A stretch of 64,000 bases of DNA, from NCBI GenBank assembly GCA_028289345.1, contig JANQQL010000050.1:452370-516369 (forward strand), read 5' to 3'. Position 1 is the stretch's first letter, and each line of letters starts with the position of its first letter. Below, one piece after another: positions 1 to 8,949 of the stretch. Both the position numbers and the translations under genes were made by a program. The DNA is from Planctomycetota bacterium. Lineage in GTDB: Bacteria; Planctomycetota; B15-G4; SIAN01. The notes below the pieces were generated by a model, which saw only the letters and a program-made list of their open reading frames with translations, did not search any database and had not been told where the DNA came from.

Positions 1-594
1 GGTTCTGCGCGGTTGGCGGCGGAGGCGACCACGCGTCCAGTGATCAATGGCGGAGACGGCTCCAATCAGCATCCGACTCAGACGTTGCTCGACCTTTACA
101 CGATCGAGAAGCGAGCCGGACGCTTGCACGACTTGAAGATCGCTTTCGTCGGTGATCTGAAGTACGGCCGCACCGTGCACTCGTTGATCAAGAGCTTGTG
201 TCTGTTCCCCAACGAGTTCTACATGGTGTATCCGCCGTCGTTGGGCTTGCCGTCGTACTTTTTGGAAGACTTGCAGGAACAGGGAATTCAATCCACGGAC
301 TTCGAAAACGTGGAAGATCTTCCCGAAGATCTCGACATTCTCTACCTGACCCGGATTCAGCGCGAACGGTTTCCGGATCCCATTGAATACGAGCGAGTCC
401 GCAACTCGTACCAGCTCACGCCAGACAGTGTGAAGCGATTCTCGGACAAGCTCACGATCCTCCATCCGCTTCCGCGCACGACGGAGCTCGACCCGGATCT
501 GGATTCGCATCCTGGAACTGCCTATTTCGACCAGGCCCACAACGGCGTGGTCGTTCGCAAGACGCTACTGGCGTTGTTGTTGGGGGCAGGATGA
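1..594 (+). CDS. pyrB: Aspartate carbamoyltransferase catalytic subunit, C-terminal part (5' end outside window)
   Basis: Transfers carbamoyl phosphate to L-aspartate, the committed step of pyrimidine synthesis. The frame is open from base 1, so the N-terminal carbamoyl-phosphate domain lies mostly outside the window. What is visible is the aspartate-binding half: the stretch beginning GDGSNQHPTQTLLDLYTI, then VGDLKYGRTVHSL, and near the end the HPLPR signature followed by YFDQAHNGVVVRKTLLALLLG, matching the end of the catalytic chain of the class B enzyme. The stop overlaps the start of the regulatory-subunit gene (ATGA), so the two chains are probably translated in a coupled way, as expected for an enzyme that assembles from both. 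Identity is secure; completeness cannot be judged here. Confidence 0.95.
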   Translation, partial: GSARLAAEATTRPVINGGDGSNQHPTQTLLDLYTIEKRAGRLHDLKIAFVGDLKYGRTVHSLIKSLCLFPNEFYMVYPPSLGLPSYFLEDLQEQGIQSTDFENVEDLPEDLDILYLTRIQRERFPDPIEYERVRNSYQLTPDSVKRFSDKLTILHPLPRTTELDPDLDSHPGTAYFDQAHNGVVVRKTLLALLLGAG

Positions 595-1118
595 TGCGAA
601 GAATGGCGACTGCAGCAATGAAGGAGGAGGAGAAGGCGGTGACCGAGGAGCGCGATCTGGAGGTCAAGAAGGGTCGCAAGCTGCAGGTCAGTGCCCTCAA
701 GTCCGGGACGGTGATCGACCACCTGACCCAAGGAACGGCGCCGCGGACGCTGCAGCTGCTGGATTTGGACCGAGGCGCGACCGTTCTGCTCGGGGTTAAC
801 TTGCCTTCGGGCAAGCAAGGCTTCAAAGATCTCATCAAAATCGAGGGGCGCGAGCTGACCCAGGAGGAGATCAACAAAGTCGCGCTCCTGTCGCCGAAAG
901 CCACTCTCAGCATCATTCGCGACTACGAAGTCGTGCGTAAGATCCAGCCCAACGCGCCGGACTCCGTGGAAGGGCTCATCCGCTGCGTGAACCCGTCCTG
1001 CGTCAGTCAGGACCCACTGGTGCGCACCCATTTCTATACCGAGCGCAAGGACCCACTGAAGCTGCGCTGCTTCTATTGCGAGCGTTCGTTCGACAAGGAC
1101 GAGATCGACTTCATTTAG
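591..1118 (+). CDS. pyrI: Aspartate carbamoyltransferase regulatory chain
   Basis: Regulatory subunit that binds nucleotide effectors and holds catalytic trimers together through a zinc-binding C-terminal domain. The N-terminal allosteric domain starts around KLQVSALKSGTVIDHL (about residues 28-43). The C-terminal domain shows two paired cysteine motifs, CVNPSC (about 141) and CFYC (about 164), that should bind structural zinc. The start ATG at 591 overlaps the pyrB stop. A second ATG at 594 and others in the first ten codons leave the exact N-terminus open, and the first 27 residues are a charged extension compared with the usual roughly 150-residue chain. Fused pyrB-pyrI genes exist in some bacteria; here they are separate but overlapping. 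Confidence 0.93.
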   Translation: MMRRMATAAMKEEEKAVTEERDLEVKKGRKLQVSALKSGTVIDHLTQGTAPRTLQLLDLDRGATVLLGVNLPSGKQGFKDLIKIEGRELTQEEINKVALLSPKATLSIIRDYEVVRKIQPNAPDSVEGLIRCVNPSCVSQDPLVRTHFYTERKDPLKLRCFYCERSFDKDEIDFI

Positions 1119-1146
1119 TCGGGTGTGCGTTGTCTGCCGCGTGTGC

Positions 1147-1162
1147 GCCGCCGAAAGGCGGC
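1147..1162. terminator. GC hairpin after pyrI, possible terminator
   Basis: A perfect 6-bp stem GCCGCC/GGCGGC closes a GAAA tetraloop 28 bases after the pyrI stop. No T-run follows, so it is not a classic intrinsic terminator. It may pause polymerase or protect the 3' end of the pyrBI mRNA. Confidence 0.35.
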
Positions 1163-1384
1163 TCGAGCTTGGTGTCCGACAGAGGCGGTCCGAGGTCGGG
1201 GAGCGGTCCCTGATAAACTTTGGCCGCACTCGGACGGGTTCGATTGTCGACAAGCGCATTCGTCCTTTGGCGATCCGTGGGCCGCCTCGACCAGTGACAG
1301 AAGCGACCTGCCCCAGGACGATCCTCGATGCCCTTGCGCGGGGATGTTCGAAGAGTGCTTCCCCATCGCACGGAGGGACCTTCC

Positions 1385-2017
1385 ATGAAAGCTCATTCTT
1401 CTTTCTCCCATGCCAGAGGCGAGTTCGATCGGGTGTGGGAGAACCCGGCGCACACACGCATCGAGCCACCCGCCGTCGACGTGAACGCACTTCTCGAAGA
1501 ATTCTTCGAGCCGCACGAAGGACTCCGTCTCACGAAGGGGATGCTCTGGGACGCAGAGGTCAAAAAGGCGTGGGATCCAGGCACCTACATCCCCGGCGTC
1601 GTTCGTGAGGGCGAGTCTTGGGGACGACAGTCGCTGGAAAACGGGGAAGAGTGCTTTGTCAGGGCGAGCGTGCAACGAGCCTGGAAAGATGGAGTCCCCG
1701 ACGGTCGCGTTTTGGAAGAGGTCTACACGAGCCCCACCGAGCAATCGGTGCTTTTCTTCGGGCGCACAGAGCTCCGCAAAGAAAATGACGTGTCTCTGGC
1801 CGCGAGCGAGCATCAGCCTTTGTTTCACGTCGAGCACGCCGTGACCGGGAGTGACGAGCAGCCGCTGAACCGGTGGAGAATCGTCCATCTGACTGAGGCC
1901 CCGGACGAGAGCCTGATCGAACGCCAGCTGACCGAAGAGGGCGCGGCCGAGTGGTTGGTTGACTTCGTCTCGATCTATGTCGCAGAGAATCTCGGCCTCA
2001 AGCTGACTCGCCGATAA
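1385..2017 (+). CDS. Conserved-looking protein of unknown function (210 aa)
   Basis: Not recognised. The 210-residue product has no signal peptide or membrane segment and is rich in acidic residues and Trp, with a predicted mixed fold. The frame is open further upstream, but the ATG at 1385 has a strong GGAGGG ribosome site 7 bases ahead (1372-1377), so the upstream part is treated as untranslated. It is a single gene, with a 266-base spacer after pyrI and a convergent LysR gene 50 bases downstream. Nothing in its neighbours suggests a role. Confidence 0.75.
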   Translation: MKAHSSFSHARGEFDRVWENPAHTRIEPPAVDVNALLEEFFEPHEGLRLTKGMLWDAEVKKAWDPGTYIPGVVREGESWGRQSLENGEECFVRASVQRAWKDGVPDGRVLEEVYTSPTEQSVLFFGRTELRKENDVSLAASEHQPLFHVEHAVTGSDEQPLNRWRIVHLTEAPDESLIERQLTEEGAAEWLVDFVSIYVAENLGLKLTRR

Positions 2018-2067
2018 CGCGTGAGCAAACTCTGTCCTGGCGCAGATTGTGGGTTTGAGACGGGGAC

Positions 2068-2976
2068 CTACTCCGCCGTTTCCCGCAAGAGTTGTCGCAC
2101 GAACGACTCCGCCATGGGATTGCGCGGCACATGCTTGCGATACCACGCCTGGTAAGGGACGGGGGCAATCCCAGGGATGGGAATGCGCTGGGTTCGAGGG
2201 GCGGAGCTGGCGGTCGGGAAGGCGATGCCGGGGACGAGGGCCGCGCCGAGTCCCGCGGCAACGAACCGAGCCACCAAGGAGAGGTTCCCGACTTCGATCA
2301 CTCCGCTCGAGGCCAAGTCGGGTTTCACCGTCTCCAGGTGTCGGCGAAACGCGGACTGGGGGTGGAGCGCGATGGTTCGCAGGGATTGCAGCAGACGCAG
2401 TGGCTGGCGTGGCACCTTTTGTTTTGGGGGCACCAGAAGCACGACTTCGGATTGCAGAAGAGACTCGACCTCCAAGTCTTGTTCGATGGAAGTGTGGGAG
2501 TTGCCGACCGCAAGCGCCAGATCCAGGTGTCCTTGAAGCAAGCGCTCGCGCAGCTTCGCGCGCGGGCCCTCGACCACGTGAACCGGAAGGGATGGGTGCT
2601 TGCGAAGAAGTCGTTGCAGGGCACGGGGGACCAACTCGCGTCCCAGGGAGTCGCCAGCGCCAAAGCGAAGGGACTCGGTCGCCGTGGGAGAAACTCCGGC
2701 GGCCTCGTCCACGGCGATCATCGAGCGCAACGCGGCTTCCGCGAGGGGAAGCAAGGCGGCGCCTTCCGGAGTGAGGGTCATTCCCCGGCCACTGCGCAGG
2801 AACAACCGGGTGTTCCAGTCGCGCTCCAGGGTTTGAAGGCGAGCGGTGAGGGACGGCTGGGTGCGCTGCAGGGTCTTGGAGGCCGCTAGCACCGAGCCTT
2901 GGCGGGCGATCGCGACGAACGCGCGGAGAGTGGCAACGTCACAGCGGGGCTGAGGAAACGAGGTCTCCGAGACCAT
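2068..2976 (-). CDS. LysR-family transcriptional regulator
   Basis: A 302-residue LysR-type regulator. Residues about 14-73 form the winged helix-turn-helix (TLRAFVAIARQGSVLAASKTL, then QPSLTARLQTLE, then LFLRSGRGMTLTPEG). The remainder is the periplasmic-binding-protein-like effector domain, with typical segments such as FGAGDSLGRELVPRAL and VARFVAAGLGAALVPG. The gene is divergent from the amidotransferase-like gene at 3189, with a dyad (3098-3116) in the 212-base spacer, so it most likely controls that neighbour and itself. The effector is unknown. Confidence 0.92.
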   Translation of the reverse strand: MVSETSFPQPRCDVATLRAFVAIARQGSVLAASKTLQRTQPSLTARLQTLERDWNTRLFLRSGRGMTLTPEGAALLPLAEAALRSMIAVDEAAGVSPTATESLRFGAGDSLGRELVPRALQRLLRKHPSLPVHVVEGPRAKLRERLLQGHLDLALAVGNSHTSIEQDLEVESLLQSEVVLLVPPKQKVPRQPLRLLQSLRTIALHPQSAFRRHLETVKPDLASSGVIEVGNLSLVARFVAAGLGAALVPGIAFPTASSAPRTQRIPIPGIAPVPYQAWYRKHVPRNPMAESFVRQLLRETAE

Positions 2977-3097
2977 TGGACTCTTTCCCTCACTTCGCCG
3001 GGCAGCCGTCGGCGATCGCCGGCACGGCTTCCAAGAAGCTCGATCGCCACCGGAGCGGCAGGGTCTGATTCAGAAATTCCGATAACTCAGATTCAAA

Positions 3098-3116
3098 CTA
3101 TCGATTTCCACGATAG
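3098..3116. promoter_or_regulatory. Candidate LysR-type binding dyad
   Basis: CTATCG-N7-CGATAG is a perfect 6-bp inverted repeat in the intergenic region between lysR and the divergent amidotransferase-like gene. Its core reads T-N11-A with dyad symmetry, the classical LTTR box. It lies 73 bases upstream of the amidotransferase start. The assignment is by pattern and position only. Confidence 0.5.
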
Positions 3117-3188
3117 CCGTCGACCGGCGAGTCTATGGGCACCTCGGCAGGCCGTCCCCCGGCTTGTCCCAAGTCCAGGAGAGCGCCC

Positions 3189-3992
3189 ATGTCTTCCTAT
3201 CGATTCCTTGGCATCTTGTCGGATCTCGATTCCGCCGGAGAAGAAGTCGCTCGCACGCGGAACGCGCTGCACGCGGCGGCCACGGCTCAGGGGGTTCCCA
3301 TCCACGTCGATGTGGTTCGCAGTCGGCACGTGGGGGCCGACGCAGCGCCGAGCAAGGATGGTTGGGTGCTCGGGCCGGGAAGCCCCTTCGAACGACGAGA
3401 TCGGGTTCTGGCGTTCCTCCGCAGTTGCCGCCGCCAGCGCATTCCGTTGCTTGGCACGTGCGCCGGATTCCATCACGTCGTCCTCGAGTTCGTGCGTCAT
3501 TCGGTGGGAATGACCGACGCAGAGCACACCGAATACGACCCGGACGCTTGGCTGCCGCTGATCCATCGTCCTTCCTGCTCGGCCATGGCAGCGCGGCGCG
3601 AGGTTCTGTTTCGAGAAGGGAGTCGCGTGGCCCGGGCCTACCAAGGTCAATCGTCGGTGGAGGAACACCGTTGCACGTACTACCTCAACCCGCGCTATCG
3701 GGCGCTCCTCGACAACACCGAGCTTTCCGTGGTAGGGGAAGATCACCAGGGCACCCCCGAAGTGGTCGAGCTGCGCGGCCATCCCTTCTACGTTGCGAGT
3801 CTGTTCCTGCCCCAGCTTCATGACCAAGTTCCCGCGCCCCCGTTGTTTCGCGGGTTGGTGGAGGCGGCCAAGCACTCTTCCATGACTCGCGACCCGGTTC
3901 CGACGAAGCATGCTTGTGATCGGGAAGGAGTGAGGACCAGGCCAGCTCGCTTCGATTCCCGGCGACGAACCGGACCGCCAGCCAGTTGCTAG
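3189..3992 (+). CDS. CTP-synthase-C-terminal-like class I glutamine amidotransferase homologue
   Basis: A free-standing 267-residue protein with the class I glutamine amidotransferase fold, resembling the C-terminal domain of CTP synthase and the group often annotated as CTP synthase C-terminal region-related (seleno)protein. The oxyanion strand PGSPF (63-67) and nucleophile elbow LLGTCAGF with Cys91 are present. The usual FHPE active-site end is replaced by FLPQ (206-209), so the catalytic His and Glu are missing and glutaminase activity is doubtful. The start is ATG 3189 with AGGAG 7 bases upstream. It is divergent from the LysR regulator, which probably controls it. The C-terminal 40 residues are basic and low in conserved character. 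Confidence 0.8.
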   Translation: MSSYRFLGILSDLDSAGEEVARTRNALHAAATAQGVPIHVDVVRSRHVGADAAPSKDGWVLGPGSPFERRDRVLAFLRSCRRQRIPLLGTCAGFHHVVLEFVRHSVGMTDAEHTEYDPDAWLPLIHRPSCSAMAARREVLFREGSRVARAYQGQSSVEEHRCTYYLNPRYRALLDNTELSVVGEDHQGTPEVVELRGHPFYVASLFLPQLHDQVPAPPLFRGLVEAAKHSSMTRDPVPTKHACDREGVRTRPARFDSRRRTGPPASC

Positions 3993-4069
3993 ATCAGAGA
4001 GCCGCCCCCGTACGAGAAGTGCGGCCGGGCCTACGCACGACGCCTTCCGCCCCCAATCCGAGCCGAACG

Positions 4070-4426
4070 ATGAACGACCGACCTTTCGCCAACACTCCTG
4101 AGCCTCCCTACGAAGTGGTCATCTTCACTTCCCGCTTGCGCAACGACGCTGGCTACGGAGTGGTGGCGGATGCCATGATCGAACTTGCTCGCAAGCAACC
4201 TGGGTTTCTCGGACTCGAAACCGTGGGCGGAAACGATCGGAGCATCACGATCTCCTATTGGGAGGACTCCGATTCCATCGAGGCCTGGCGCAACGTGGCT
4301 GCTCACCAAGCTGCCCAGCGCCAGGGAATCGAGTCCTGGTACGAAAGCTATTGCCTGCGGACCGGCACCGTCCGCAAGGAGCGACGGTTCGAGGTGGGAG
4401 ACGCCACGAAAGCTCCGGGGGAATGA
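4070..4426 (+). CDS. Antibiotic biosynthesis monooxygenase (ABM)-domain protein
   Basis: A 118-residue protein with one ABM/ferredoxin-like alpha-beta domain: EVVIFTSRLR, then MIELARKQPGFLGLETV, then ITISYWEDSDSIEAWRN and AAHQAAQ. The family includes heme-degrading and quinol-oxidising enzymes and many members without known activity. The pattern of strand, PGFLG turn and YW.D..SI.AW is typical. No heme-ligand assignment is possible from sequence alone. It lies 77 bases after the amidotransferase-like gene and may share its transcript. Confidence 0.82.
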   Translation: MNDRPFANTPEPPYEVVIFTSRLRNDAGYGVVADAMIELARKQPGFLGLETVGGNDRSITISYWEDSDSIEAWRNVAAHQAAQRQGIESWYESYCLRTGTVRKERRFEVGDATKAPGE

Positions 4427-4567
4427 TGGGTCGGAGCGACTCATCGACTCTCCGGTTGCCGAAATCTCGTCCCGTGCGAGCGAGGAGTTCGCAGTCGCGG
4501 GGTGCCTCAGCGGCTCCGGTTCCGAAGACGAGAGCAAGAAGTCCATCCGGAACTGTAAAAGGTCTCG

Positions 4568-6463
4568 ATGGATGTCCTGCAAGTCGAGAACCTCAACAAG
4601 CGCTACGACGAGCGCCCACTCCTGGAGCAGATCAGCTTCCGGTTGAGTGAGGACTCCCGGGTGGGTTTGCTTGGCGCCAACGGTTGCGGAAAGTCGACGC
4701 TCCTCAAGATCTTGGCGGGGATTGAAGAGCCGGACGCGGGGGAGGTCTCGTTTCTGGCAGATATCCGGGTTGGTTATCTCGACCAGGAGCCTCAACTGCC
4801 GGACCAGCCCATTCGTGATGTGGTGGTGCAGGGGTTGGAAGGGCGCTCCGAGATTTTGGCGCAGCTCGAAGAGATTCACGAACAGCTCGCCACGGTCACC
4901 GATCCGGGGGCCATGGAGAAGCTCTTACGGCGACAGACCCGGCTGGAACAACAACTCGAAGAGCGCGGTGGTTACGACGTCGAGCATCGGGTGGAGTCGT
5001 TGATCGACCACCTGGGGCTTCCGCATCCCGAGGCGCAATGCAGCCATCTGTCCGGAGGGGAGCGCCGCCGTGTGGCCCTCGCTCGATTGCTGCTCTCCAA
5101 ACCGGACCTGATGTTGCTCGACGAGCCGACCAATCACCTGGATGCCATTGTCACCGAGTGGTTGGAGGATGAGCTTCTTGCGACGAAGACCCCGCTACTG
5201 ATGGTGACCCACGACCGTTACTTCCTGGACCGGGTGGTGGATCGGATCCTGGAGTTCGACGGAGGCAAGCTCTACGAGTACGAGGGGAATTACGGCGCTT
5301 ACTTGGTTGCGCGTGCGGAACGGCTGGAACAGGAAGCCAAGGCCGAAGCCTCTCGCCAGATCTTGCTCCGGCGAGAAACCGCGTGGATGCGACGCGGTCC
5401 CCCCGCCCGGACGACCAAATCCAAGGCGCGCATCCAGCGGTTTCATGCGCTCGTGGACGCGGCCCCCGACGCGCGAGACGCTCCTTTGCAGTACTCGATT
5501 CCTCCCGGCCCGCGTCTTGGCACGAAAGGCATCGAGCTGGTGGGCGTGAGCAAGGGCTTTGCCGGCCGGGCCTTGATCGAAGGGCTCGACTTGGAGCTCA
5601 ACGGCGGGAAGCGCCTTGGGATCGTCGGCCCGAATGGGGCCGGCAAGACCACCTTGCTGAAACTGTGCCTTGGCGAACTTGATCCCGACGCCGGCGAGGT
5701 GAAGGTCGGAGAGACCGTCAAGGTCGCAGCCATCGACCAGCAGCGCACCGAGCTGGATCCGGACCGGACCGTCGTCGAAGAGGTCGCGCGCGACAACGAC
5801 TACGTGTTCGTCGAGGGCCAGGCTCGCCGGGTGGAGTCTTTCCTCGAACAGTTCTTGTTTCCCGGAAACCGCAAGTACGTCAAGGTGGGCAGCCTGTCTG
5901 GCGGAGAGCGCAATCGCGTGCTTCTTGCCAAGCTGTTGCTGTCGGGCGGCAACGTGATTGCTTTGGACGAGCCGACCAACGATCTTGACCTAATGACTTT
6001 GCGGGCTCTCGAAGAAGGGCTGTTGACGTTCCCCGGTGCGGTGGTGGTCGTGAGCCACGATCGCTACTTCCTGGACCGCGTGGCGACTCACATCCTGGCA
6101 TTCGATGGCAAAGGGAACGTCCGCTTTCACGAGGGAAGCCTGAGCGATTTGCTGACGAGGATGGAAAAAGAGGCGACTCCGCCCGCTGCTCCTGCCAAGA
6201 AGAAAAAGCCCGCCAAGGATCCGAAGCCGGCGCCGACTCGGAAGCGCCTGAGCTTTCAAGAGAAGAAGGAATACGAAGAACTCCCGGACCAGATAGACAC
6301 CGCCGAGCAAGAGTTGGCGGACTGGGATCAGCGAATCAGCGACCCGGCCCTCTACGAAAAGGGCCCGGACGAAATCCAGAAAGCCGTTCGCCGTCACGGC
6401 GAGGCCAAGGAACGAGTGCAGCGGCTCTACGAACGGTGGGAGGAGCTGGAGGGGCGGAGTTGA
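4568..6463 (+). CDS. uup: ABC-F family ATP-binding protein, Uup type
   Basis: A soluble tandem ABC ATPase of 631 residues without membrane segments. First cassette: Walker A GANGCGKS (36-43), signature LSGGERRR (about 161) and LLDEPTNHLD. Second cassette: GPNGAGKT (about 353), LSGGERNR (about 442) and LDEPTNDLD. A linker between them (about 250-300) carries the basic helical arm typical of ABC-F proteins that act on the ribosome. The tail after about residue 530 begins with a Lys/Ala/Pro-rich spacer and ends in a predicted coiled coil, the nucleic-acid-binding end found in Uup. This tail favours Uup over EttA. Confidence 0.9.
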   Translation: MDVLQVENLNKRYDERPLLEQISFRLSEDSRVGLLGANGCGKSTLLKILAGIEEPDAGEVSFLADIRVGYLDQEPQLPDQPIRDVVVQGLEGRSEILAQLEEIHEQLATVTDPGAMEKLLRRQTRLEQQLEERGGYDVEHRVESLIDHLGLPHPEAQCSHLSGGERRRVALARLLLSKPDLMLLDEPTNHLDAIVTEWLEDELLATKTPLLMVTHDRYFLDRVVDRILEFDGGKLYEYEGNYGAYLVARAERLEQEAKAEASRQILLRRETAWMRRGPPARTTKSKARIQRFHALVDAAPDARDAPLQYSIPPGPRLGTKGIELVGVSKGFAGRALIEGLDLELNGGKRLGIVGPNGAGKTTLLKLCLGELDPDAGEVKVGETVKVAAIDQQRTELDPDRTVVEEVARDNDYVFVEGQARRVESFLEQFLFPGNRKYVKVGSLSGGERNRVLLAKLLLSGGNVIALDEPTNDLDLMTLRALEEGLLTFPGAVVVVSHDRYFLDRVATHILAFDGKGNVRFHEGSLSDLLTRMEKEATPPAAPAKKKKPAKDPKPAPTRKRLSFQEKKEYEELPDQIDTAEQELADWDQRISDPALYEKGPDEIQKAVRRHGEAKERVQRLYERWEELEGRS

Positions 6464-6668
6464 GGAAACTCGGCGCGACCGCTGGCGAATTTGCGAAGGC
6501 ACGGGACGAGGCCCACTTCGCGTCACCGTTTCGTGGCAACGCGCGAAACCGTCTGTGCGATGGGATTGCTCGCCGCGGGGAGGCCGCGTAGGCAAACGTC
6601 ACCGGATGGGAGCATGGACCACGAAGGGATCGACTCACGTCCCGTGAGTTTCGTCCGAAGTCGCCAAG

Positions 6669-6700
6669 AAAAAAGGCGCCCTCCGGATTCGAAGGGCGCC
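6669..6700 (-). terminator. Intrinsic terminator of the ASPIC/FG-GAP gene
   Basis: Read on the minus strand, an 8-bp stem AGGGCGCC... with a 10-base loop is followed by TTTTTT. It lies 32 bases past the stop of the minus-strand gene at 6733, the right place and orientation for rho-independent termination. Confidence 0.8.
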
Positions 6701-6732
6701 CTTGATGAGAGTCGACCGGGTCTTGCTCGGAC

Positions 6733-8772
6733 TTACGGTCGCTGCTCTTCGCGATAGGCCCGCATCGCGCTTTGCTTGAGTCGGAAGGCTTCGGTGAGGT
6801 TGATCACTCCGGCCTGACGCAGATCCTTGAGGGCTGAAGTCACGCAGGCGCGGTACTCCTCGAAGCTGCTCCAGTCCCCGTCGAAGCTGCACGGGATCTC
6901 GGGGATGGTCAGGACTTCACCGTTGCGGACGTTGTACAGCCGGTTGCGGATGCCGCCGGGCCACTGGATTTCGACCGTACCGGCCATCGCGCGACCGGTG
7001 CCGAAGTGAGCGACCAGGCTGTGCTGAGACGCATGGCTCGAGCCGGAGATGATCGGCTTCATGGCGGTGTTTCCTCCCCGTGGGGTGAAAGAGACGATCG
7101 CTCCCACGCCGTCCCGAGGAGTCTGGGCGTCGGAGCAGATTCCCGCCGAACCCTGGGCTTCTACTTGCACAAAGCCGGCCTCGAACGGGATCTCGTTGAG
7201 CAATACGGCGACGGTGCCGTTGCTGGGCTCGGCGCCGGTCCATACCAGATCGCCGGTGGGTGGCATGTCGAACATGGGCACCAGCTGCGCCGGATCGAAC
7301 TCGCTGCCATAGTCGTCGGCATAGGGCACCAACGGGACGCTGGCGGGAAAGTCCATGTTGCTGGCCACGACCAGGTCGATGGCGCCGTCCTGATTCAGGT
7401 CGCCCATGGCCAAACCCTGGTCATTGCGTCGCAGGCAGAAACCGTTCATGGCCGCTTCGTCGTACTCGAAATTCCCCTGGCCGTCATTGCGCAACACGGT
7501 GCCGGGATTCGAGGAGTCGATGATCATCATGGCTTCGATTCCGCCGGCGTAGATCACATCTGTGTCGCCGTCGTTGTCGTAGTCCTCGGCGGCCACACCC
7601 CAACCGAAGGGAGTCGCGTTCAAGGCGCCGACGCCGGGATCTTCGAATCCGCCGTTCCCGTCTCCCAGGAACCAACGGCTGCTGTCCAGCGCCGGATCCG
7701 TCGGCAGGCCGAACGCAGGACCCATCCAGTTGCCGAGGTTGGTTACGAACACGTCCAGGTTGCCGTCGTGATCGAAGTCGGCGAAGTCCATGCCCATCAT
7801 GGCACCGGGGGCAATGTCCGGGTCCGTGGCGTCCAGGAAGTTGCCGGTGCCATCGTTCCGCCAGATGCGCAGGAACGCGCGATCCACGCCCCCGAACTGT
7901 GCGCGAGGAATGACCGCTTGGTCGTTGGCTTCCAATATGTCGAGATCTCCGTCCTGGTCATAGTCCACCAGAGAAACCGCCCAGGTGAGTTCGTCGCCCG
8001 GGAGGGTCAGCCCGGCGGTCGCAGTCACGTTGGCGAACTGGTTGGCGCCCAAGTTCAGGTACAGATGGTTGGGGTGATTGAATGCGTGGGGCTCCTGCAC
8101 GAAGGTCAGGTAGTTCTCCAGGTCGGTGCCGTTGCCCACGTACAAGTCGAGCAGTCCGTCGCCGTTCACGTCTCCCAAGGTGGCGCTCGAGGCGCCGAGG
8201 GCCACGTCATCGATCCCGGAATAGGCTGAGATATCGATGAAGGTGCCGTCGCCCTGATTCTCGAACAGACGGTTGGGCTGCATGTGCCCGAGCACCACCA
8301 GGTCGGGGTCGCCGTCGTTGTCGATGTCGCCGCTGCAAACTCCGGTGCTGTCCTGATCCATCGCGCCCACGCCGGCGGTCAAGGCCACGTCGACGAAGCT
8401 CATCGTGCCTGTGGGGACGAGCTGGTTCTCGAACAAGCTATTGGCCGCACCGGGACCATTGCTGACATAGATGTCCAGGTCCTTGTCCCCGTCGTAGTCG
8501 AACAGGGCCACGCCGGGAAGGCCGTGGGTTCGAACGGGAGAGCCGACCAGTTCGTCCATGGTCACCGTCGTCTGATTCTTCAAGTCGACCAAACGTTGGT
8601 GGGATGCCGAGGGCGCGCGCTCGAACGCAACGCCGGCTCCCGCGGTCACGTCGACGAAGAATGTTTGATTCGCTCGGGTGGTGGTTGAGGTTTGCTGCGC
8701 GTTCTGCTCGGTGCTGTGGACGAGAGAGCTCGCCAGCAAGCCGGACAGGGCGATCGTGTTCCAGAACAACAT
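6733..8772 (-). CDS. Secreted FG-GAP/VCBS repeat protein with ASPIC/UnbV domain (CRTAC1-like)
   Basis: A 679-residue exported protein. A signal peptide (about 1-20, NTIALSGLLASSL) is followed by a beta-propeller built of at least seven calcium-loop repeats of the form D-x-D-x-D-G (DYDGDKDLD, DIDNDGDPD, DVNGDGLLD, DYDQDGDLD, DFDHDGNLD, DYDNDGDTD, DLNQDGAID). The C-terminal part (about 540-620) is an ASPIC/UnbV domain ending GTVEIQWPGG. A short helical tail follows. The start is firm: AAGGAGG lies 9 bases upstream of the ATG. Such proteins are common in Planctomycetota and related phyla, probably as surface or periplasmic binding proteins; ligands are unknown. Confidence 0.9.
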   Translation of the reverse strand: MLFWNTIALSGLLASSLVHSTEQNAQQTSTTTRANQTFFVDVTAGAGVAFERAPSASHQRLVDLKNQTTVTMDELVGSPVRTHGLPGVALFDYDGDKDLDIYVSNGPGAANSLFENQLVPTGTMSFVDVALTAGVGAMDQDSTGVCSGDIDNDGDPDLVVLGHMQPNRLFENQGDGTFIDISAYSGIDDVALGASSATLGDVNGDGLLDLYVGNGTDLENYLTFVQEPHAFNHPNHLYLNLGANQFANVTATAGLTLPGDELTWAVSLVDYDQDGDLDILEANDQAVIPRAQFGGVDRAFLRIWRNDGTGNFLDATDPDIAPGAMMGMDFADFDHDGNLDVFVTNLGNWMGPAFGLPTDPALDSSRWFLGDGNGGFEDPGVGALNATPFGWGVAAEDYDNDGDTDVIYAGGIEAMMIIDSSNPGTVLRNDGQGNFEYDEAAMNGFCLRRNDQGLAMGDLNQDGAIDLVVASNMDFPASVPLVPYADDYGSEFDPAQLVPMFDMPPTGDLVWTGAEPSNGTVAVLLNEIPFEAGFVQVEAQGSAGICSDAQTPRDGVGAIVSFTPRGGNTAMKPIISGSSHASQHSLVAHFGTGRAMAGTVEIQWPGGIRNRLYNVRNGEVLTIPEIPCSFDGDWSSFEEYRACVTSALKDLRQAGVINLTEAFRLKQSAMRAYREEQRP

Positions 8773-8924
8773 GACGAACTGCCTCCTTCCCTAGAGAGCG
8801 CGGTGAGTCCTGGCGCTCGAGATTCGAATGGGTTCCGCCGGCACGCTGCGCGCAAGCGCTCTGGGGGAATGCCGAACCCGTGTCGAGGGAGGTGCTTCGA
8901 TGACACAGAAACATTCCTGCCTCG

Positions 8925-8949
8925 GGTGCCAGGCTTCGAACCGGGCACC
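8925..8949. promoter_or_regulatory. 25-base near-palindrome upstream of the ASPIC/FG-GAP gene
   Basis: GGTGCC at 8925-8930 and GGCACC at 8944-8949 flank a central TTCGAA core, giving an almost fully symmetric 25-base site about 150 bases ahead of the minus-strand start. It could be a dimeric operator or a stem-loop in a long leader. It looks superficially like a tRNA T-arm but no acceptor stem can be built. Confidence 0.3.

Noticed and set aside
1123..1608. Open frames overlapping the pyrI 3' region and the start of the gene at 1385
   Set aside because: They run out of phase with the better-supported frame that has a GGAGGG site, and their sequence is low-complexity Arg/Pro.
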